From Aquimarina amphilecti (lineage in GTDB: Bacteria; Bacteroidota; Bacteroidia; Flavobacteriales; Flavobacteriaceae), in contig NZ_FOAB01000008.1 in the NCBI RefSeq assembly GCF_900109375.1, positions 34,520 through 98,519 on the forward strand: a DNA stretch of 64,000 bases, given 5' to 3'. The notes beneath the pieces are model-generated. The model saw only the letters and a list, made by a program, of their open reading frames with translations. It was not told the origin of the DNA and did no database searches. A program made the position numbers and the translations under genes. Below are positions 8,848-18,294 of this stretch, in pieces. Positions within the stretch are counted from its first letter, which is position 1. The number at the start of each line of letters is the position of its first letter.

Positions 8848-11800
8848 TTATCGTTTTAAAACTAAAAAGCCTTTTAGTTTTTTAAGAGAATTATTTGCTG
8901 GGATATTAATAGTAAAGAAATAAGTTCCTTCAGGCAGTTCACCACCCCCTAGATTTGTTAAACGATTAGCATCTCCCCTGAAAGCTCTAGAAGTGTTATT
9001 GTAACCAGAAATCTCATATACCATATCACCCCAACGATTATAAATAGAAACAACATTTTCAGGATAATTTTCTATACCATCAATTTCCCAGAATTCATTA
9101 ATCCCATCTCCATCCGGAGAAAACCCATATTTCGTATCATCCTCTACAATAATTATCGGATTTTCTGTGATAAAATTCTCTTCAGAACATCCAATTGCAT
9201 CTCCTAATATGTTGTATGGGGTAATAGTTACAAAAACTGTAGTATTCTCTGGTAAATCAATTGGCAAATCAAAAGTTGTAACATTACCAATATCCTGATT
9301 ATTTATAATATCTGTAACACCAGAACTCGTCCCAACTGTTAGTCTATATCCAGTAGCATCAGAAACTGCATTCCAACTTATGTCTGTATCTACAGAAACA
9401 TCTGTATCTCCACTTAAAGGATTAGATAATGTAGTACAACTCGGAATCGTTGCTAAAGTCTCCGTAGTAAAACTCTCTTCTGAACATCCTGTAGCATCTC
9501 CAACTGCATTGTACGGAATAATAGCAACAAAAATCTCAGTATTCTCTGGTAAATCAGTTGACAAATCAAAAGTAGTTACATTACCAACATCCTGATTATT
9601 TATAATATCACTTCCGCCAGAACTTGTTCCAACTATTAATCGATATCCCGCAGCATCAGAAATTGAATTCCAGCTTAAATCCGTTCCTATAGAAATATCA
9701 GTAGCGCCATCAAAAGGAATCGATAAAGTAGTACAACTTGGAATCGTTGCAACAGTTTCTGTAGTAAAACTCTCTTCTGAACATCCCGTAGCATCACCAA
9801 CGGCATTGTACGGAATAATGGTAACAAAAATCTCAGTATTCTCTAGTAATTCTGCTGGCAAATCAAAAGTCGTTACATTACCTACATCCTGATTATTTAT
9901 AATATCACTCCCACCAGAACTTGTTCCAACTATTAATCGATATCCTGTAGCATTAGAAACTGCATTCCAACTTAAATCCGTTCCTATAGAAATATCAGTA
10001 GCGCCATCCAAAGGAATCGATAAGGTAGTACAACTTGGAATCGTTGCAACAGTTTCGGTAGTAAAACTCTCTTCTGAACATCCAGTAGCATCACCAACCG
10101 CATTATACGGAATAATGGTAACAAAAATCTCAGTATTCTCTGGCAAATCTGCTGGCAAATCAAAAGTCGTTACATTACCAACATCCTGATTATTTATAAT
10201 ATCACTTCCGCCAGAACTTGTTCCAACTATTAATCGATATCCTGTAGCATCAGAAATTGAATTCCAACTTAAATCTGTTCCTATCCCAACGTTAGCAGCT
10301 CCATCTAAAGGAATTGATAAAGTAGTACAACTTGGAATCGTTGCTATAGTTTCTGTAGTAAAACTCTCTTCTGAACATCCAGTGGCATCACCAACGGCAT
10401 TATACGGAATAATGGTAACAAAAATCTCAGTATTCTCCGGTAAATCAGTTGGCAAATCAAAAGTTGTTACATTACCAACATCCTGATTATTTATAATATC
10501 ACTTCCGCCAGAACTTGTTCCAACTATTAATCGATATCCTGTAGCATCAGAAATTGAATTCCAACTTAAATCTGTCCCTATCAAAACGTTAGTAGCTCCA
10601 TCTAAAGGAATCGATAAAGTTGTACAACTTGGAATCGTCGCTAAAGTCTCTGTTGTAAAACTTTCTTCTGAACATCCTGTAGCATCTCCAAAACTATTAT
10701 AAGGAACTATTGTAACAAATATTTCTGTCCCTTCTGGCAAATCAGCTAGTAAATCAAAAGTAGTAACATTACCAACATCTTGATTATTTATAATATCCGT
10801 GGCTCCAGAACTTGTGCCTACTGTTAATCGATATCCATCCGCATTAAAACTGCTGCCCCAAGTTAAATTACTACCTATTGCAATGTCTATAGCTCCATTT
10901 AAGGGAATAGTAAGTGTGGTACATGCTGGAGGATCATTTAGTGTAGATTCTCCTGTTCTAAAACTTTCTTCCATACATCCAACTGCGTCACCAACATCAT
11001 TATATGGTATAATTGTTACATAAAAAGTTCTGTTTTCAATAAGATCCGTTGGAAAATCATATATAGTTACATTTCCTACGTCAATACTATTTGCTATTTC
11101 AATGCCGCCTTGAGTAATTCCTACAGAAACCAAGTAACCTGTGGCTCCATCAACACTATTCCAACTTAAATCTGTATCGATTGCTACGTTAGTAGCTCCA
11201 TTTAAAGGATCCGAAATCGTAGTACAAGAAGGTACAACGGGAATCAACTCTGTAGTAAAACTTTCTTCTGAGCATCCTGTTGCATTTCCTTCTTCGTTAT
11301 ACGGAGTTATAGTAACGAAGATTTCGGTATCTTCCGGTAAATCATTTGTCAAATCATAAGTGGTAACATTACCAACATCTTCATTATTTAAAATATCATT
11401 TCCACCTATAGATGTACCTACTGTTAAAAAATAACCATCAGCATCAGCAATTGCTTGCCAAGAAACATCCGTTGTTATAGTAACATCACTAGTTCCAGCC
11501 AAAGGAGTTACCAACGTTGTACAATCTGGCACCGTAGCAGGATTTGTTGAAAGAGAAAATGTTTCGACAACACAACCTGTGGCAATACCTTCGTCATTTC
11601 TAGGCTCTATAAGAACTGTTACGCTAGTAGAACCGACAAGTTCATTAGCCATAAATTCATAAGATTCTGTAGTAACAGTTGCATTAATTATGGTTCCACT
11701 TGGCTGAAGCGTAATCGTAAGCACATATTCAGTTGCATACAGAACTGGTTCCCAAACAAGGTTTGTATTTATTGGCACATCTACATCGCCGTTTTCAGGT

Positions 11801-14800
11801 GATGTTAGCTGTGTACATACTGGAATTGGACAATCCCGAATATCATCTGTAAAAATCCATCCATAGGTATCGATCATGGATTGTCTTTCATCTATACTAT
11901 CACAATAAAGAAGTGATTCTGCACCTAAATTAATTCCTGTAGTCAATGCCTGTTCTGACCAAGCAATTAATGTACTATCATAATTCTCTCTTGTTAATGC
12001 AGTATTATCCAACATATCTAACATATTGCTAACACTACTTATATTCCAATCACCGAGAAACTGATCAAAGGCCGTAGCATTTTCTAACATAGATTGCATA
12101 CTAACACTACCCATATTCCACATATTCATTTCTTGATTATAACTACTGGCATTTCTAAACATATAATCCATATTCTGAACTCCACTAACTCTCCAATTAT
12201 TTAATAATTGATTGAAAGAAGTAGCTCCATCAAACATATATGCCATCGTATTTACTCCTCTTACATTCCAACTGCTAATAGCTTCATTAAAAGAGGTAGC
12301 ACCCTGAAACATTCCTTCCATCGTAGTTACCGAAGCTACATTCCAAGAATCCATTGATTGGTTATAAGATGTAGCGTTTCTAAACATTTCTTCCATAGTC
12401 GTTACAAAAGAAACGTTCCAAGAATCAATATTTTGATTAAATGCAGTAGCTCCGCTAAACATTTCCTGCATATTCTGAACCTCTCCCGTATCCCAACTAT
12501 CTAATGATTGATCAAATACAATTGCATCCTTAAACATAGAATCCATATTTGTTACCACGGAAACATCCCAAGGATTCAAATTCTGGTTAAAAGCTGAAGC
12601 TCTTTCAAACATAGAAGTCATAAGTGTTACAGAACTCACATTCCAATTATCAATAGGTTGATTGAATGCATTAGCACTTCTAAACATAGAAGTCATATTG
12701 GCAACAGCACTTACGTCCCACATATTTAATGGTTGATCGAATGCTTGGGCATTTTGGAAAGTAGAAACCATACTTACCACAGAATTTACATCCCAATTAT
12801 TAAGTGGTTCATTAAATGCTAAAGCATCCTCAAACATGGACTGCATAGTGATTACATTGGTCACATTCCAAGAATTTATATCTTGATTAAATACAGAAGC
12901 TTCATGAAACATTTCTGACATATCTGTAACATTTCCAACATTCCAATTATTTAGAGGTTGATCAAATTGAGGACAATACGCAAACATTTCTCTCATATCG
13001 GTAACATTGCCTACATCCCAATCGTTTAAAGATGCATTAAACTCCATATCTAGAAAAAAACCATTAAACATCTCTGCCATATTAGTTACATTACTAACAT
13101 TCCAAGCATTTAAAGATTGATTAAAGATCAATGCTCTTTTAAACATTCCTGCCATATTCGTTACGCTGCTAACATCCCATGAGTCCATAGGAGAATTATA
13201 TAGTCTAGCACCCTCAAACATTGATGCCATATTTGTTACCGATGAAACATCCCAACCATTAATATTCTGAGTAAAACTTCTTGCGGATCTAAACATACTT
13301 GACATAAACTCTACATTAGATGTATTCCAAGCATCCAAAGGTTGATTAAAACTAGTAGCGGAAGAGAACATTCTCGACATATTCGTAACATTATCAACGA
13401 CCCAATTGTCCAGAGGTTGATTAAAAGCAGTGGTACGATTAAAAAGACCACTCATATCTGTAACATTACTCACATCCCAATCGTTAATATTTGCATCAAA
13501 TAAAACAGCTCCATCAAACATCTCGTTCATACTTGTCACCTGTGATAAATTAGGTATGTCGGTAGCGTTATAAATCATATTCTCACAATCATTACAGGCT
13601 TTTTCCATAGATAGATATTCGAATGTTCCCCATCGATCAATAGAAAGTACTTTTTCGCCATCTCCAAAAACTCCAAAATAAGGATTAGGGAACTCTCCTA
13701 TAATGGCTACATTATATATTCCAGGAACATCATACGTATGGATAATATCAGAAGTTACATTATTATCATATTCTCCATCTCCCCAATCTATATTTATATT
13801 ATAGGTAAAATCATTATTTGTTTCTACTTCAAATTGATTTAAAGGTGTTGTAGCAAAACCATCTATTCGGGTATCAATCTGTATTCTATATGCATTAGGG
13901 TTATTTTGCCAAGAGGATACTACTGAAAAACTTATTTCATCACAGTTTTCTGCAGGTCCTTCAGCATTATAAGGAACGACGGTAATGTATACAACATCTC
14001 CATCCAGAAATTCATTAGTAAACGTGATACGAGTAACATTTCCCAAATCTTCATTGTCATAAATCACTTGTGTAGCACCACCGTTTTCTCTTCGTAAACT
14101 CACTAAATAACCCGTTGCTTGCGGGGCAGCATTCCATACAATATCAGAATTAGCTGGCACTCCTATTGCACCATCTAAAGGAGAGATTATTTCAGTACAA
14201 AAAACATTGGTACAATTAACAATATCACCTGTAATAGTCCAGTTAAAATTATCTATTAGTTCTTGCCTAGCAATTCTACCATCACAATAACGAATATTTA
14301 AGGCTCCCAAAGAAACATTTGATTGCACTGCTTGTGATGCCCATCCTATCAAGATATTATCATAATTTTCTTGCGACAAACCCGAATTAGACAGCATATT
14401 ACCCATTTGCGTAACCGAGGTAATATTCCAAGAAGCTAAATTTTGATTAAACATTTGGGCTCCACTGAACATTACATTCATATTAGTTATGTTTTGAGTA
14501 TCCCAATTTATTATGTCCTGATTAAAACTTGTTGCTCCACTAAACATTGCTTGCGTATTCGTAACAGTAGATATAGCCCAATTGTCCAAAGGTTGGTCAT
14601 AAACCGTGTTACTTGCAAACATTGTTGACATATTTGTAACGCTAGATACGTCCCAATCATTAATATTTTGATTAAATGCTGACCAACCAAACATACCTGA
14701 AACATTAACAACAGCAGATGTATTCCATTGATCTAAGGGTTGATTAAACGGTGTAGTAAAAGAAGTATTCCCACCAAACATTCTAGATAAAGAAGTTACA

Positions 14801-16017
14801 GAACTCACATCCCAATCATTTAATGGCAGATTAAATAACGCTCTATTAAACATTGAATTCATAGAAGTAACCGCACTTACATCCCATTGATCTAATGGTA
14901 AATTAAAAACTGTAAAAAAGAACATCGTATCCATATTGGTAACAGAAGATACATCCCAATTATTAATAGGTTGACTAAAATTACGATTAACAGAAAACAT
15001 TGATGACATATCTGTTACAGCTGAAACATTCCAATTATCTAAAGGTTGGTTAAAATTAATACATGAGAACATCCCGGACATATCCGTAACATTATCCACT
15101 ATCCAATTATTAATATTTTGATTAAATGAATTAGCGTCATCAAACATCTGAGACATATTGGTAACATTAGAAACATTCCAATTATTTAGAGGATTATTAT
15201 ATGCACTGGCATCAAGAAACATTCTTGACATGTCGGTAACATTTGACACATCCCAATTATTGATATTTTGATTGAAACGTTCCGCGTCATCAAACATACC
15301 TTGCATGTTAGTTACAGTTGCTGTATTCCAGTTATCTAAAGGTTCATTAAACAATTCTGCATCCCGAAAAGTTTCGGACATATTGGTTACATTTATTACA
15401 TTCCAATTATCTAGAGGTCTATTAAATATTTCTGCGTCATAAAACATTCCCGAGATATCTGTAATTGTACCTACATCCCAATTATTAACAATACCGTTAA
15501 ACGAAAGACACCCCCTAAACATATTTTTTAACGAGGTTGTTTGAGACAAATTTGGGGAATCTATTGCGTCGAAGTTAAGATTACTACATCCATAGAAAGC
15601 ATTTTCCATTGTTCGCCACTCGATAATCCCCCATTCAAGAATTTCTATAATCTTTTCTTCATCTCCTGAATTATTAAAATAGATTGCTGGAAAATCACCA
15701 CTTATTTTCACAGTATAGGTTCCTGGTGTTGTATAGGTATGGGTCATATCTCCTGTTACACCTGTATCCGTTGCCCCATCACCCCAATCTACAGTATAAT
15801 TGTACGTATACGCTGGATTTGTAGGAATTGTAATTTCATTATTTGCAGAAGTCCCTGGCTGTGTTGTATCCCAAATCGAAGTAAACTCTCCTACAAAACT
15901 GGTGAACTCAGATTTTTCAATAGTATTCTCTAAAGAATGTCCGTTAAATACAGGAGCTATGAATAAACTATAACTCAATAAATACAGTATAGTACGTAGG
16001 TGTATTTTTTTTATCAT
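8848..16017 (-). CDS. Giant BspA-like repeat surface protein with T9SS type B tail
   Basis: A 2389-residue protein. N-terminal signal peptide; PKD-like domain (about 45-115) with VDWGDG; a BspA/DUF285 array of 25-residue units of the form F-N-x-P-L-x-x-W-[ND]-V-S-x-V-T-x-M-x-x-M-F (about 130-560); one Fn3-like unit (about 610-700); a second PKD-like domain (about 705-790); a second, longer DUF285 array (about 805-1420); nine Fn3-like units starting CTTL (about 1430-2290); and a type B sorting domain starting FSPDGDGINEFW and ending GFLVLKR. This architecture indicates a fibrous adhesin exported by the T9SS and attached at the surface. It is followed at 4 bp by a PorP/SprF-like gene. The ligand is unknown. 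Confidence 0.92.
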   Translation of the reverse strand: MIKKIHLRTILYLLSYSLFIAPVFNGHSLENTIEKSEFTSFVGEFTSIWDTTQPGTSANNEITIPTNPAYTYNYTVDWGDGATDTGVTGDMTHTYTTPGTYTVKISGDFPAIYFNNSGDEEKIIEILEWGIIEWRTMENAFYGCSNLNFDAIDSPNLSQTTSLKNMFRGCLSFNGIVNNWDVGTITDISGMFYDAEIFNRPLDNWNVINVTNMSETFRDAELFNEPLDNWNTATVTNMQGMFDDAERFNQNINNWDVSNVTDMSRMFLDASAYNNPLNNWNVSNVTNMSQMFDDANSFNQNINNWIVDNVTDMSGMFSCINFNQPLDNWNVSAVTDMSSMFSVNRNFSQPINNWDVSSVTNMDTMFFFTVFNLPLDQWDVSAVTSMNSMFNRALFNLPLNDWDVSSVTSLSRMFGGNTSFTTPFNQPLDQWNTSAVVNVSGMFGWSAFNQNINDWDVSSVTNMSTMFASNTVYDQPLDNWAISTVTNTQAMFSGATSFNQDIINWDTQNITNMNVMFSGAQMFNQNLASWNITSVTQMGNMLSNSGLSQENYDNILIGWASQAVQSNVSLGALNIRYCDGRIARQELIDNFNWTITGDIVNCTNVFCTEIISPLDGAIGVPANSDIVWNAAPQATGYLVSLRRENGGATQVIYDNEDLGNVTRITFTNEFLDGDVVYITVVPYNAEGPAENCDEISFSVVSSWQNNPNAYRIQIDTRIDGFATTPLNQFEVETNNDFTYNINIDWGDGEYDNNVTSDIIHTYDVPGIYNVAIIGEFPNPYFGVFGDGEKVLSIDRWGTFEYLSMEKACNDCENMIYNATDIPNLSQVTSMNEMFDGAVLFDANINDWDVSNVTDMSGLFNRTTAFNQPLDNWVVDNVTNMSRMFSSATSFNQPLDAWNTSNVEFMSSMFRSARSFTQNINGWDVSSVTNMASMFEGARLYNSPMDSWDVSSVTNMAGMFKRALIFNQSLNAWNVSNVTNMAEMFNGFFLDMEFNASLNDWDVGNVTDMREMFAYCPQFDQPLNNWNVGNVTDMSEMFHEASVFNQDINSWNVTNVITMQSMFEDALAFNEPLNNWDVNSVVSMVSTFQNAQAFDQPLNMWDVSAVANMTSMFRSANAFNQPIDNWNVSSVTLMTSMFERASAFNQNLNPWDVSVVTNMDSMFKDAIVFDQSLDSWDTGEVQNMQEMFSGATAFNQNIDSWNVSFVTTMEEMFRNATSYNQSMDSWNVASVTTMEGMFQGATSFNEAISSWNVRGVNTMAYMFDGATSFNQLLNNWRVSGVQNMDYMFRNASSYNQEMNMWNMGSVSMQSMLENATAFDQFLGDWNISSVSNMLDMLDNTALTRENYDSTLIAWSEQALTTGINLGAESLLYCDSIDERQSMIDTYGWIFTDDIRDCPIPVCTQLTSPENGDVDVPINTNLVWEPVLYATEYVLTITLQPSGTIINATVTTESYEFMANELVGSTSVTVLIEPRNDEGIATGCVVETFSLSTNPATVPDCTTLVTPLAGTSDVTITTDVSWQAIADADGYFLTVGTSIGGNDILNNEDVGNVTTYDLTNDLPEDTEIFVTITPYNEEGNATGCSEESFTTELIPVVPSCTTISDPLNGATNVAIDTDLSWNSVDGATGYLVSVGITQGGIEIANSIDVGNVTIYDFPTDLIENRTFYVTIIPYNDVGDAVGCMEESFRTGESTLNDPPACTTLTIPLNGAIDIAIGSNLTWGSSFNADGYRLTVGTSSGATDIINNQDVGNVTTFDLLADLPEGTEIFVTIVPYNSFGDATGCSEESFTTETLATIPSCTTLSIPLDGATNVLIGTDLSWNSISDATGYRLIVGTSSGGSDIINNQDVGNVTTFDLPTDLPENTEIFVTIIPYNAVGDATGCSEESFTTETIATIPSCTTLSIPLDGAANVGIGTDLSWNSISDATGYRLIVGTSSGGSDIINNQDVGNVTTFDLPADLPENTEIFVTIIPYNAVGDATGCSEESFTTETVATIPSCTTLSIPLDGATDISIGTDLSWNAVSNATGYRLIVGTSSGGSDIINNQDVGNVTTFDLPAELLENTEIFVTIIPYNAVGDATGCSEESFTTETVATIPSCTTLSIPFDGATDISIGTDLSWNSISDAAGYRLIVGTSSGGSDIINNQDVGNVTTFDLSTDLPENTEIFVAIIPYNAVGDATGCSEESFTTETLATIPSCTTLSNPLSGDTDVSVDTDISWNAVSDATGYRLTVGTSSGVTDIINNQDIGNVTTFDLPIDLPENTTVFVTITPYNILGDAIGCSEENFITENPIIIVEDDTKYGFSPDGDGINEFWEIDGIENYPENVVSIYNRWGDMVYEISGYNNTSRAFRGDANRLTNLGGGELPEGTYFFTINIPANNSLKKLKGFLVLKR
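9190..11530 (-). repeat. Tandem Fn3-like coding repeats, 297-bp period in the core
   Basis: The segment GTAGTACAAC and close variants recur at 9431, 9728, 10025, 10322 and 10619, exactly 297 bp (99 codons) apart. The intervening DNA is almost identical between copies. Flanking units to about 11530 are more diverged. Each unit carries a pair of cysteines, one near its start (CTTL) and one near its end (GCSEESF). The homogeneity points to recent duplication or gene conversion. Confidence 0.9.
12030..13560 (-). repeat. Second BspA/DUF285 coding repeat array, about 75-bp period
   Basis: About twenty 25-codon units encode the motif W-[DN]-V-S-x-V-T-x-M-x-x-M-F. The units are diverged at DNA level but stay in register at about 75 bp. 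The array ends towards the C-terminus with the TRENYDSTLIAWSEQAL closing segment seen in the same form after the other array. Confidence 0.85.
14370..15560 (-). repeat. First BspA/DUF285 coding repeat array, about 75-bp period
   Basis: About sixteen 25-codon units of the same BspA-type motif, closed by SQENYDNILIGWASQAV. Together with the array at 12030-13560 and the two PKD-like domains this gives an internally duplicated architecture (PKD, array, Fn3-like, then PKD, array, Fn3-like). Confidence 0.85.
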
Positions 16018-16098
16018 ATGAAATTTTTAAAATCAATTTTCCCTTGTAAATCAAATTAAAATCAACCGTTACCGGAGATGATCTAATATTTACGCATA

Positions 16099-16129
16099 CA
16101 AAATTATGGTCTCTTGGTACCCTAGTCAA
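16099..16129 (-). promoter_or_regulatory. Probable promoter of the adhesin/porP operon
   Basis: Read on the minus strand, TTGAC (16125-16129) is followed after about 18 bp by TAATTTTG (16099-16106). This matches the Bacteroidota -33/-7 arrangement (TTG, TAnnTTTG). It lies 82 bp upstream of the start codon at 16017. Confidence 0.5.
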
Positions 16130-16340
16130 CCCTGAAAACAGTGGTTCTTCATTTTGCCTTTCTCAAAACTATCGATAAATATTAGTGAAGACGTTTCAAA
16201 TTATAACTTGAAACCTATAAATAGTGTTTTACATACCTCTTTCCTACATTCGAAGAGTATGATAGTCATTAAAATCAAACGGTATATAAGCAAATAAAAT
16301 AATAATCTTTAAACACACTTCATTGAAGTTGATGTAATAA

Positions 16341-16376
16341 AAAAGACCTAACTATTAAATATAAGTTAGGTCTTTT
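16341..16376 (-). terminator. Intrinsic terminator of tRNA-Leu
   Basis: A 13-bp perfect inverted repeat (AAAAGACCTAACT and its complement, loop about 10 nt) sits directly 3' of the tRNA. On the minus strand it runs into a U-tract. Confidence 0.85.
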
Positions 16377-16378
16377 TG

Positions 16379-16460
16379 TACTCAAGGCGGGAATCGAACC
16401 CGCACGTCTTGCGACATTGGATTTTGAATCCAACGTGTCTACCAATTCCACCACTTGAGC
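16379..16460 (-). tRNA. tRNA-Leu (anticodon CAA)
   Basis: On the minus strand the RNA starts GCTCAAGTGGTGGAATTGG, with the D-loop GGTAGACACG. The anticodon arm is TTGGA-TTCAAAA-TCCAA (anticodon CAA), followed by a long variable arm of the type II class, the T-loop GGTTCGAATCC and the acceptor strand CTTGAGT. Length is 82 nt and the CCA end is not encoded. The long variable arm and anticodon together identify leucine. Confidence 0.95.
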
Positions 16461-16554
16461 AGTTTTAAATGAATTGGACGGCAAAATTAAAAAAATATTT
16501 CATCACATCCATTAAATAAGTAATAAAATAAGGTAAAGACTAGAAATAAATTTT

Positions 16555-16562
16555 TAAATTTG
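16555..16562 (+). promoter_or_regulatory. -7 element of prs
   Basis: TAAATTTG matches the Bacteroidota TAnnTTTG consensus and lies 54 bp upstream of the prs ATG at 16617. Transcription would begin after 16565, which rules out the longer in-frame start at 16560. No convincing -33 element was seen. Confidence 0.5.
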
Positions 16563-16616
16563 CACCTTGTTTTTAGAAAAAAAGTTTTAACTCATTACAA
16601 AACAACATTTTACCCT

Positions 16617-17558
16617 ATGCCTAATTCAATTCCAGAAGCAAAATTTTTTGCTTGTAACCAGAGTACAGAACTAGCAGAGAAAATTGTGTCAGCTTATGGC
16701 GCTAAATTGGGTAATGTAATTACATCTACATATAGTGATGGTGAATTTCAACCTTCTTTTGAAGAATCAGTAAGGGGATCTAGAGTTTTCATTATCGGTT
16801 CTACACATCCTAGTTCGGATCATTTAATGGAAATGTTATTGATGTTAGATGCTGCAAAAAGAGCTTCTGCCAGACATATTACTGCTGTTATGCCATATTA
16901 TGGATGGGCTCGTCAGGACAGGAAAGACAAGCCAAGAGTTCCTATAGCAGCCAAGTTAGTTGCTAAAATGTTAGAAACTGCTGGAGCCACAAGAATTATT
17001 ACAATGGATTTACATGCAGATCAGATTCAAGGTTTCTTTGAAAAGCCTGTAGATCATTTATTTGCATCAACTATATTTTTACCATACTTGCGATCATTAA
17101 ACTTAAGTGATTTAACAATAGCTTCTCCTGATATGGGAGGTTCTAAAAGAGCTTATGCATATTCTAAAGCTTTACAAAGTGATGTGGTAATTTGTTATAA
17201 ACAACGTGCTAAAGCTAATGTAATCTCTCATATGGAATTGATTGGAGATGTTACTGGTAAAAACGTAGTATTGGTGGATGATATGGTAGATACTGCTGGT
17301 ACACTTACTAAAGCAGCTGATCTTATGATGGAGCGAGGAGCAAAAAGCGTTAGAGCAATATGTACACATCCTATTCTTTCTGGAACAGCTTATGAAAGAT
17401 TAGAAAACTCAAAATTAGAAGAATTAATCATAACTGATTCTATTCCTCTAAAACAACAAAGTGATAAAATTAGAGTAATTACTTGTGCAAATTTATTTGC
17501 AGATGTAATGAATAGAGTTCATAACAATGAATCTATCAGTTCTAAATTTATAATGTAA
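16617..17558 (+). CDS. prs: Ribose-phosphate pyrophosphokinase
   Basis: Makes PRPP from ribose 5-phosphate and ATP, feeding nucleotide, histidine and tryptophan synthesis in the cytosol. The 313-residue protein has the ATP-loop YGWARQDRK, the metal/ribose region ITMDLHADQIQGFF and the PRPP loop VLVDDMVDTAGT, all at normal positions, and its length is normal for the family. The ATG at 16617 gives the usual N-terminus MPNSIPEAKFFACNQS; an upstream in-frame start would add nineteen uncharacteristic residues. rplY follows 26 bp later, a common flavobacterial pairing. Confidence 0.97.
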   Translation: MPNSIPEAKFFACNQSTELAEKIVSAYGAKLGNVITSTYSDGEFQPSFEESVRGSRVFIIGSTHPSSDHLMEMLLMLDAAKRASARHITAVMPYYGWARQDRKDKPRVPIAAKLVAKMLETAGATRIITMDLHADQIQGFFEKPVDHLFASTIFLPYLRSLNLSDLTIASPDMGGSKRAYAYSKALQSDVVICYKQRAKANVISHMELIGDVTGKNVVLVDDMVDTAGTLTKAADLMMERGAKSVRAICTHPILSGTAYERLENSKLEELIITDSIPLKQQSDKIRVITCANLFADVMNRVHNNESISSKFIM

Positions 17559-17584
17559 ATTAATAACTATTAATATATTTTAAA

Positions 17585-18211
17585 ATGAAGTCATTAACAA
17601 TCAATGCATCTCAAAGAGAAAGCGTAGGCAAGAAAGCAACAAAAGCCTTACGTAATGCTGGACAGGTACCTTGTGTTATTTACGGTGGAGACACTATAAT
17701 ACACTTTGCAGCGCCAGAAATTGCTTTCAAAAACTTAGTGTATACTCCAGACGTTCATACCGTGGTAATAGCGTTGGACAATGGTACAAAAGTAAATGCC
17801 ATCTTACAGGATATTCAATTTCACCCTGTAACTGACAGAATTTTACACATCGATTTTATCCAGATTTTTGATGATAAGCCAATCACTGTAGAGCTTCCTT
17901 TCAAAACTACAGGAGCTGCAAAAGGAGTTCTTAACGGAGGGGTATTACGTTTTAATTTAAGACGTATTAAAGTAAAAGGTCTTGCTTCTAATTTACCTGA
18001 TTTAATCGAAGGAGATATTACAAACCTAAAAATAGGTAACAAATTACTAGTAACTAGTATCGTAAGTGAAAATTATACTGTTTTACATCCAGATAATACT
18101 GTAATTTGTATGGTTAAAACTTCTCGTACTGCAGTTGAGGACGATGAAGAAGAAGAAGAAGAAGGAGCTGAAGGAGAAGCACCAGCTGCTGAAGCACCAG
18201 CTGAAGCTTAA
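17585..18211 (+). CDS. rplY: 50S ribosomal protein L25 (CTC/TL5 form)
   Basis: A 208-residue long form of bL25. It has an N-terminal 5S-rRNA-binding domain (about 1-95, with VGKKATKALRNAGQVPCVIYGG) and a C-terminal TL5-type beta domain (about 98-185). The tail is very acidic and Ala/Pro-rich (EEEEEGAEGEAPAAEAPAEA), as is common in Bacteroidota. It lies 26 bp after prs, is probably co-transcribed with it, and is followed by a good terminator. Confidence 0.96.
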   Translation: MKSLTINASQRESVGKKATKALRNAGQVPCVIYGGDTIIHFAAPEIAFKNLVYTPDVHTVVIALDNGTKVNAILQDIQFHPVTDRILHIDFIQIFDDKPITVELPFKTTGAAKGVLNGGVLRFNLRRIKVKGLASNLPDLIEGDITNLKIGNKLLVTSIVSENYTVLHPDNTVICMVKTSRTAVEDDEEEEEEGAEGEAPAAEAPAEA

Positions 18212-18232
18212 TTTTCTTAGTAAAAACAAGCA

Positions 18233-18270
18233 AAAAAGCATTCTGATTTTATTTTCAGAGTGCTTTTTTT
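18233..18270 (+). terminator. Intrinsic terminator after rplY
   Basis: AAAAAGCATTCTGA pairs with TCAGAGTGCTTTTT across a short A/T loop and is followed by a long T-run. It ends the prs-rplY unit before pth. Confidence 0.85.
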
Positions 18271-18294
18271 ATTTTTACATAAAAAGAAACACAA

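Larger units (their letters stand above)
16018..16378. other. Intergenic region between the giant adhesin and tRNA-Leu
   Basis: No gene was found. The region holds the probable adhesin promoter (16099-16129) and the tRNA terminator (16341-16376), each listed separately. Nothing else stands out. Confidence 0.5.

Noticed and set aside
9380..11359. Open frames on the plus strand inside the Fn3-like repeat region
   Set aside because: They recur with the same 297-bp spacing, lack starts or homology, and are shadows of the repeated minus-strand code.
12030..15560. Regular short repeats that could suggest a CRISPR array
   Set aside because: The 75-bp period is in frame with one long gene, units are diverged, and there are no identical repeats with unique spacers or cas genes.
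16560..16616. Longer start for prs
   Set aside because: It would overlap the -7 element and add residues not seen in the family; the ATG at 16617 gives the canonical N-terminus.
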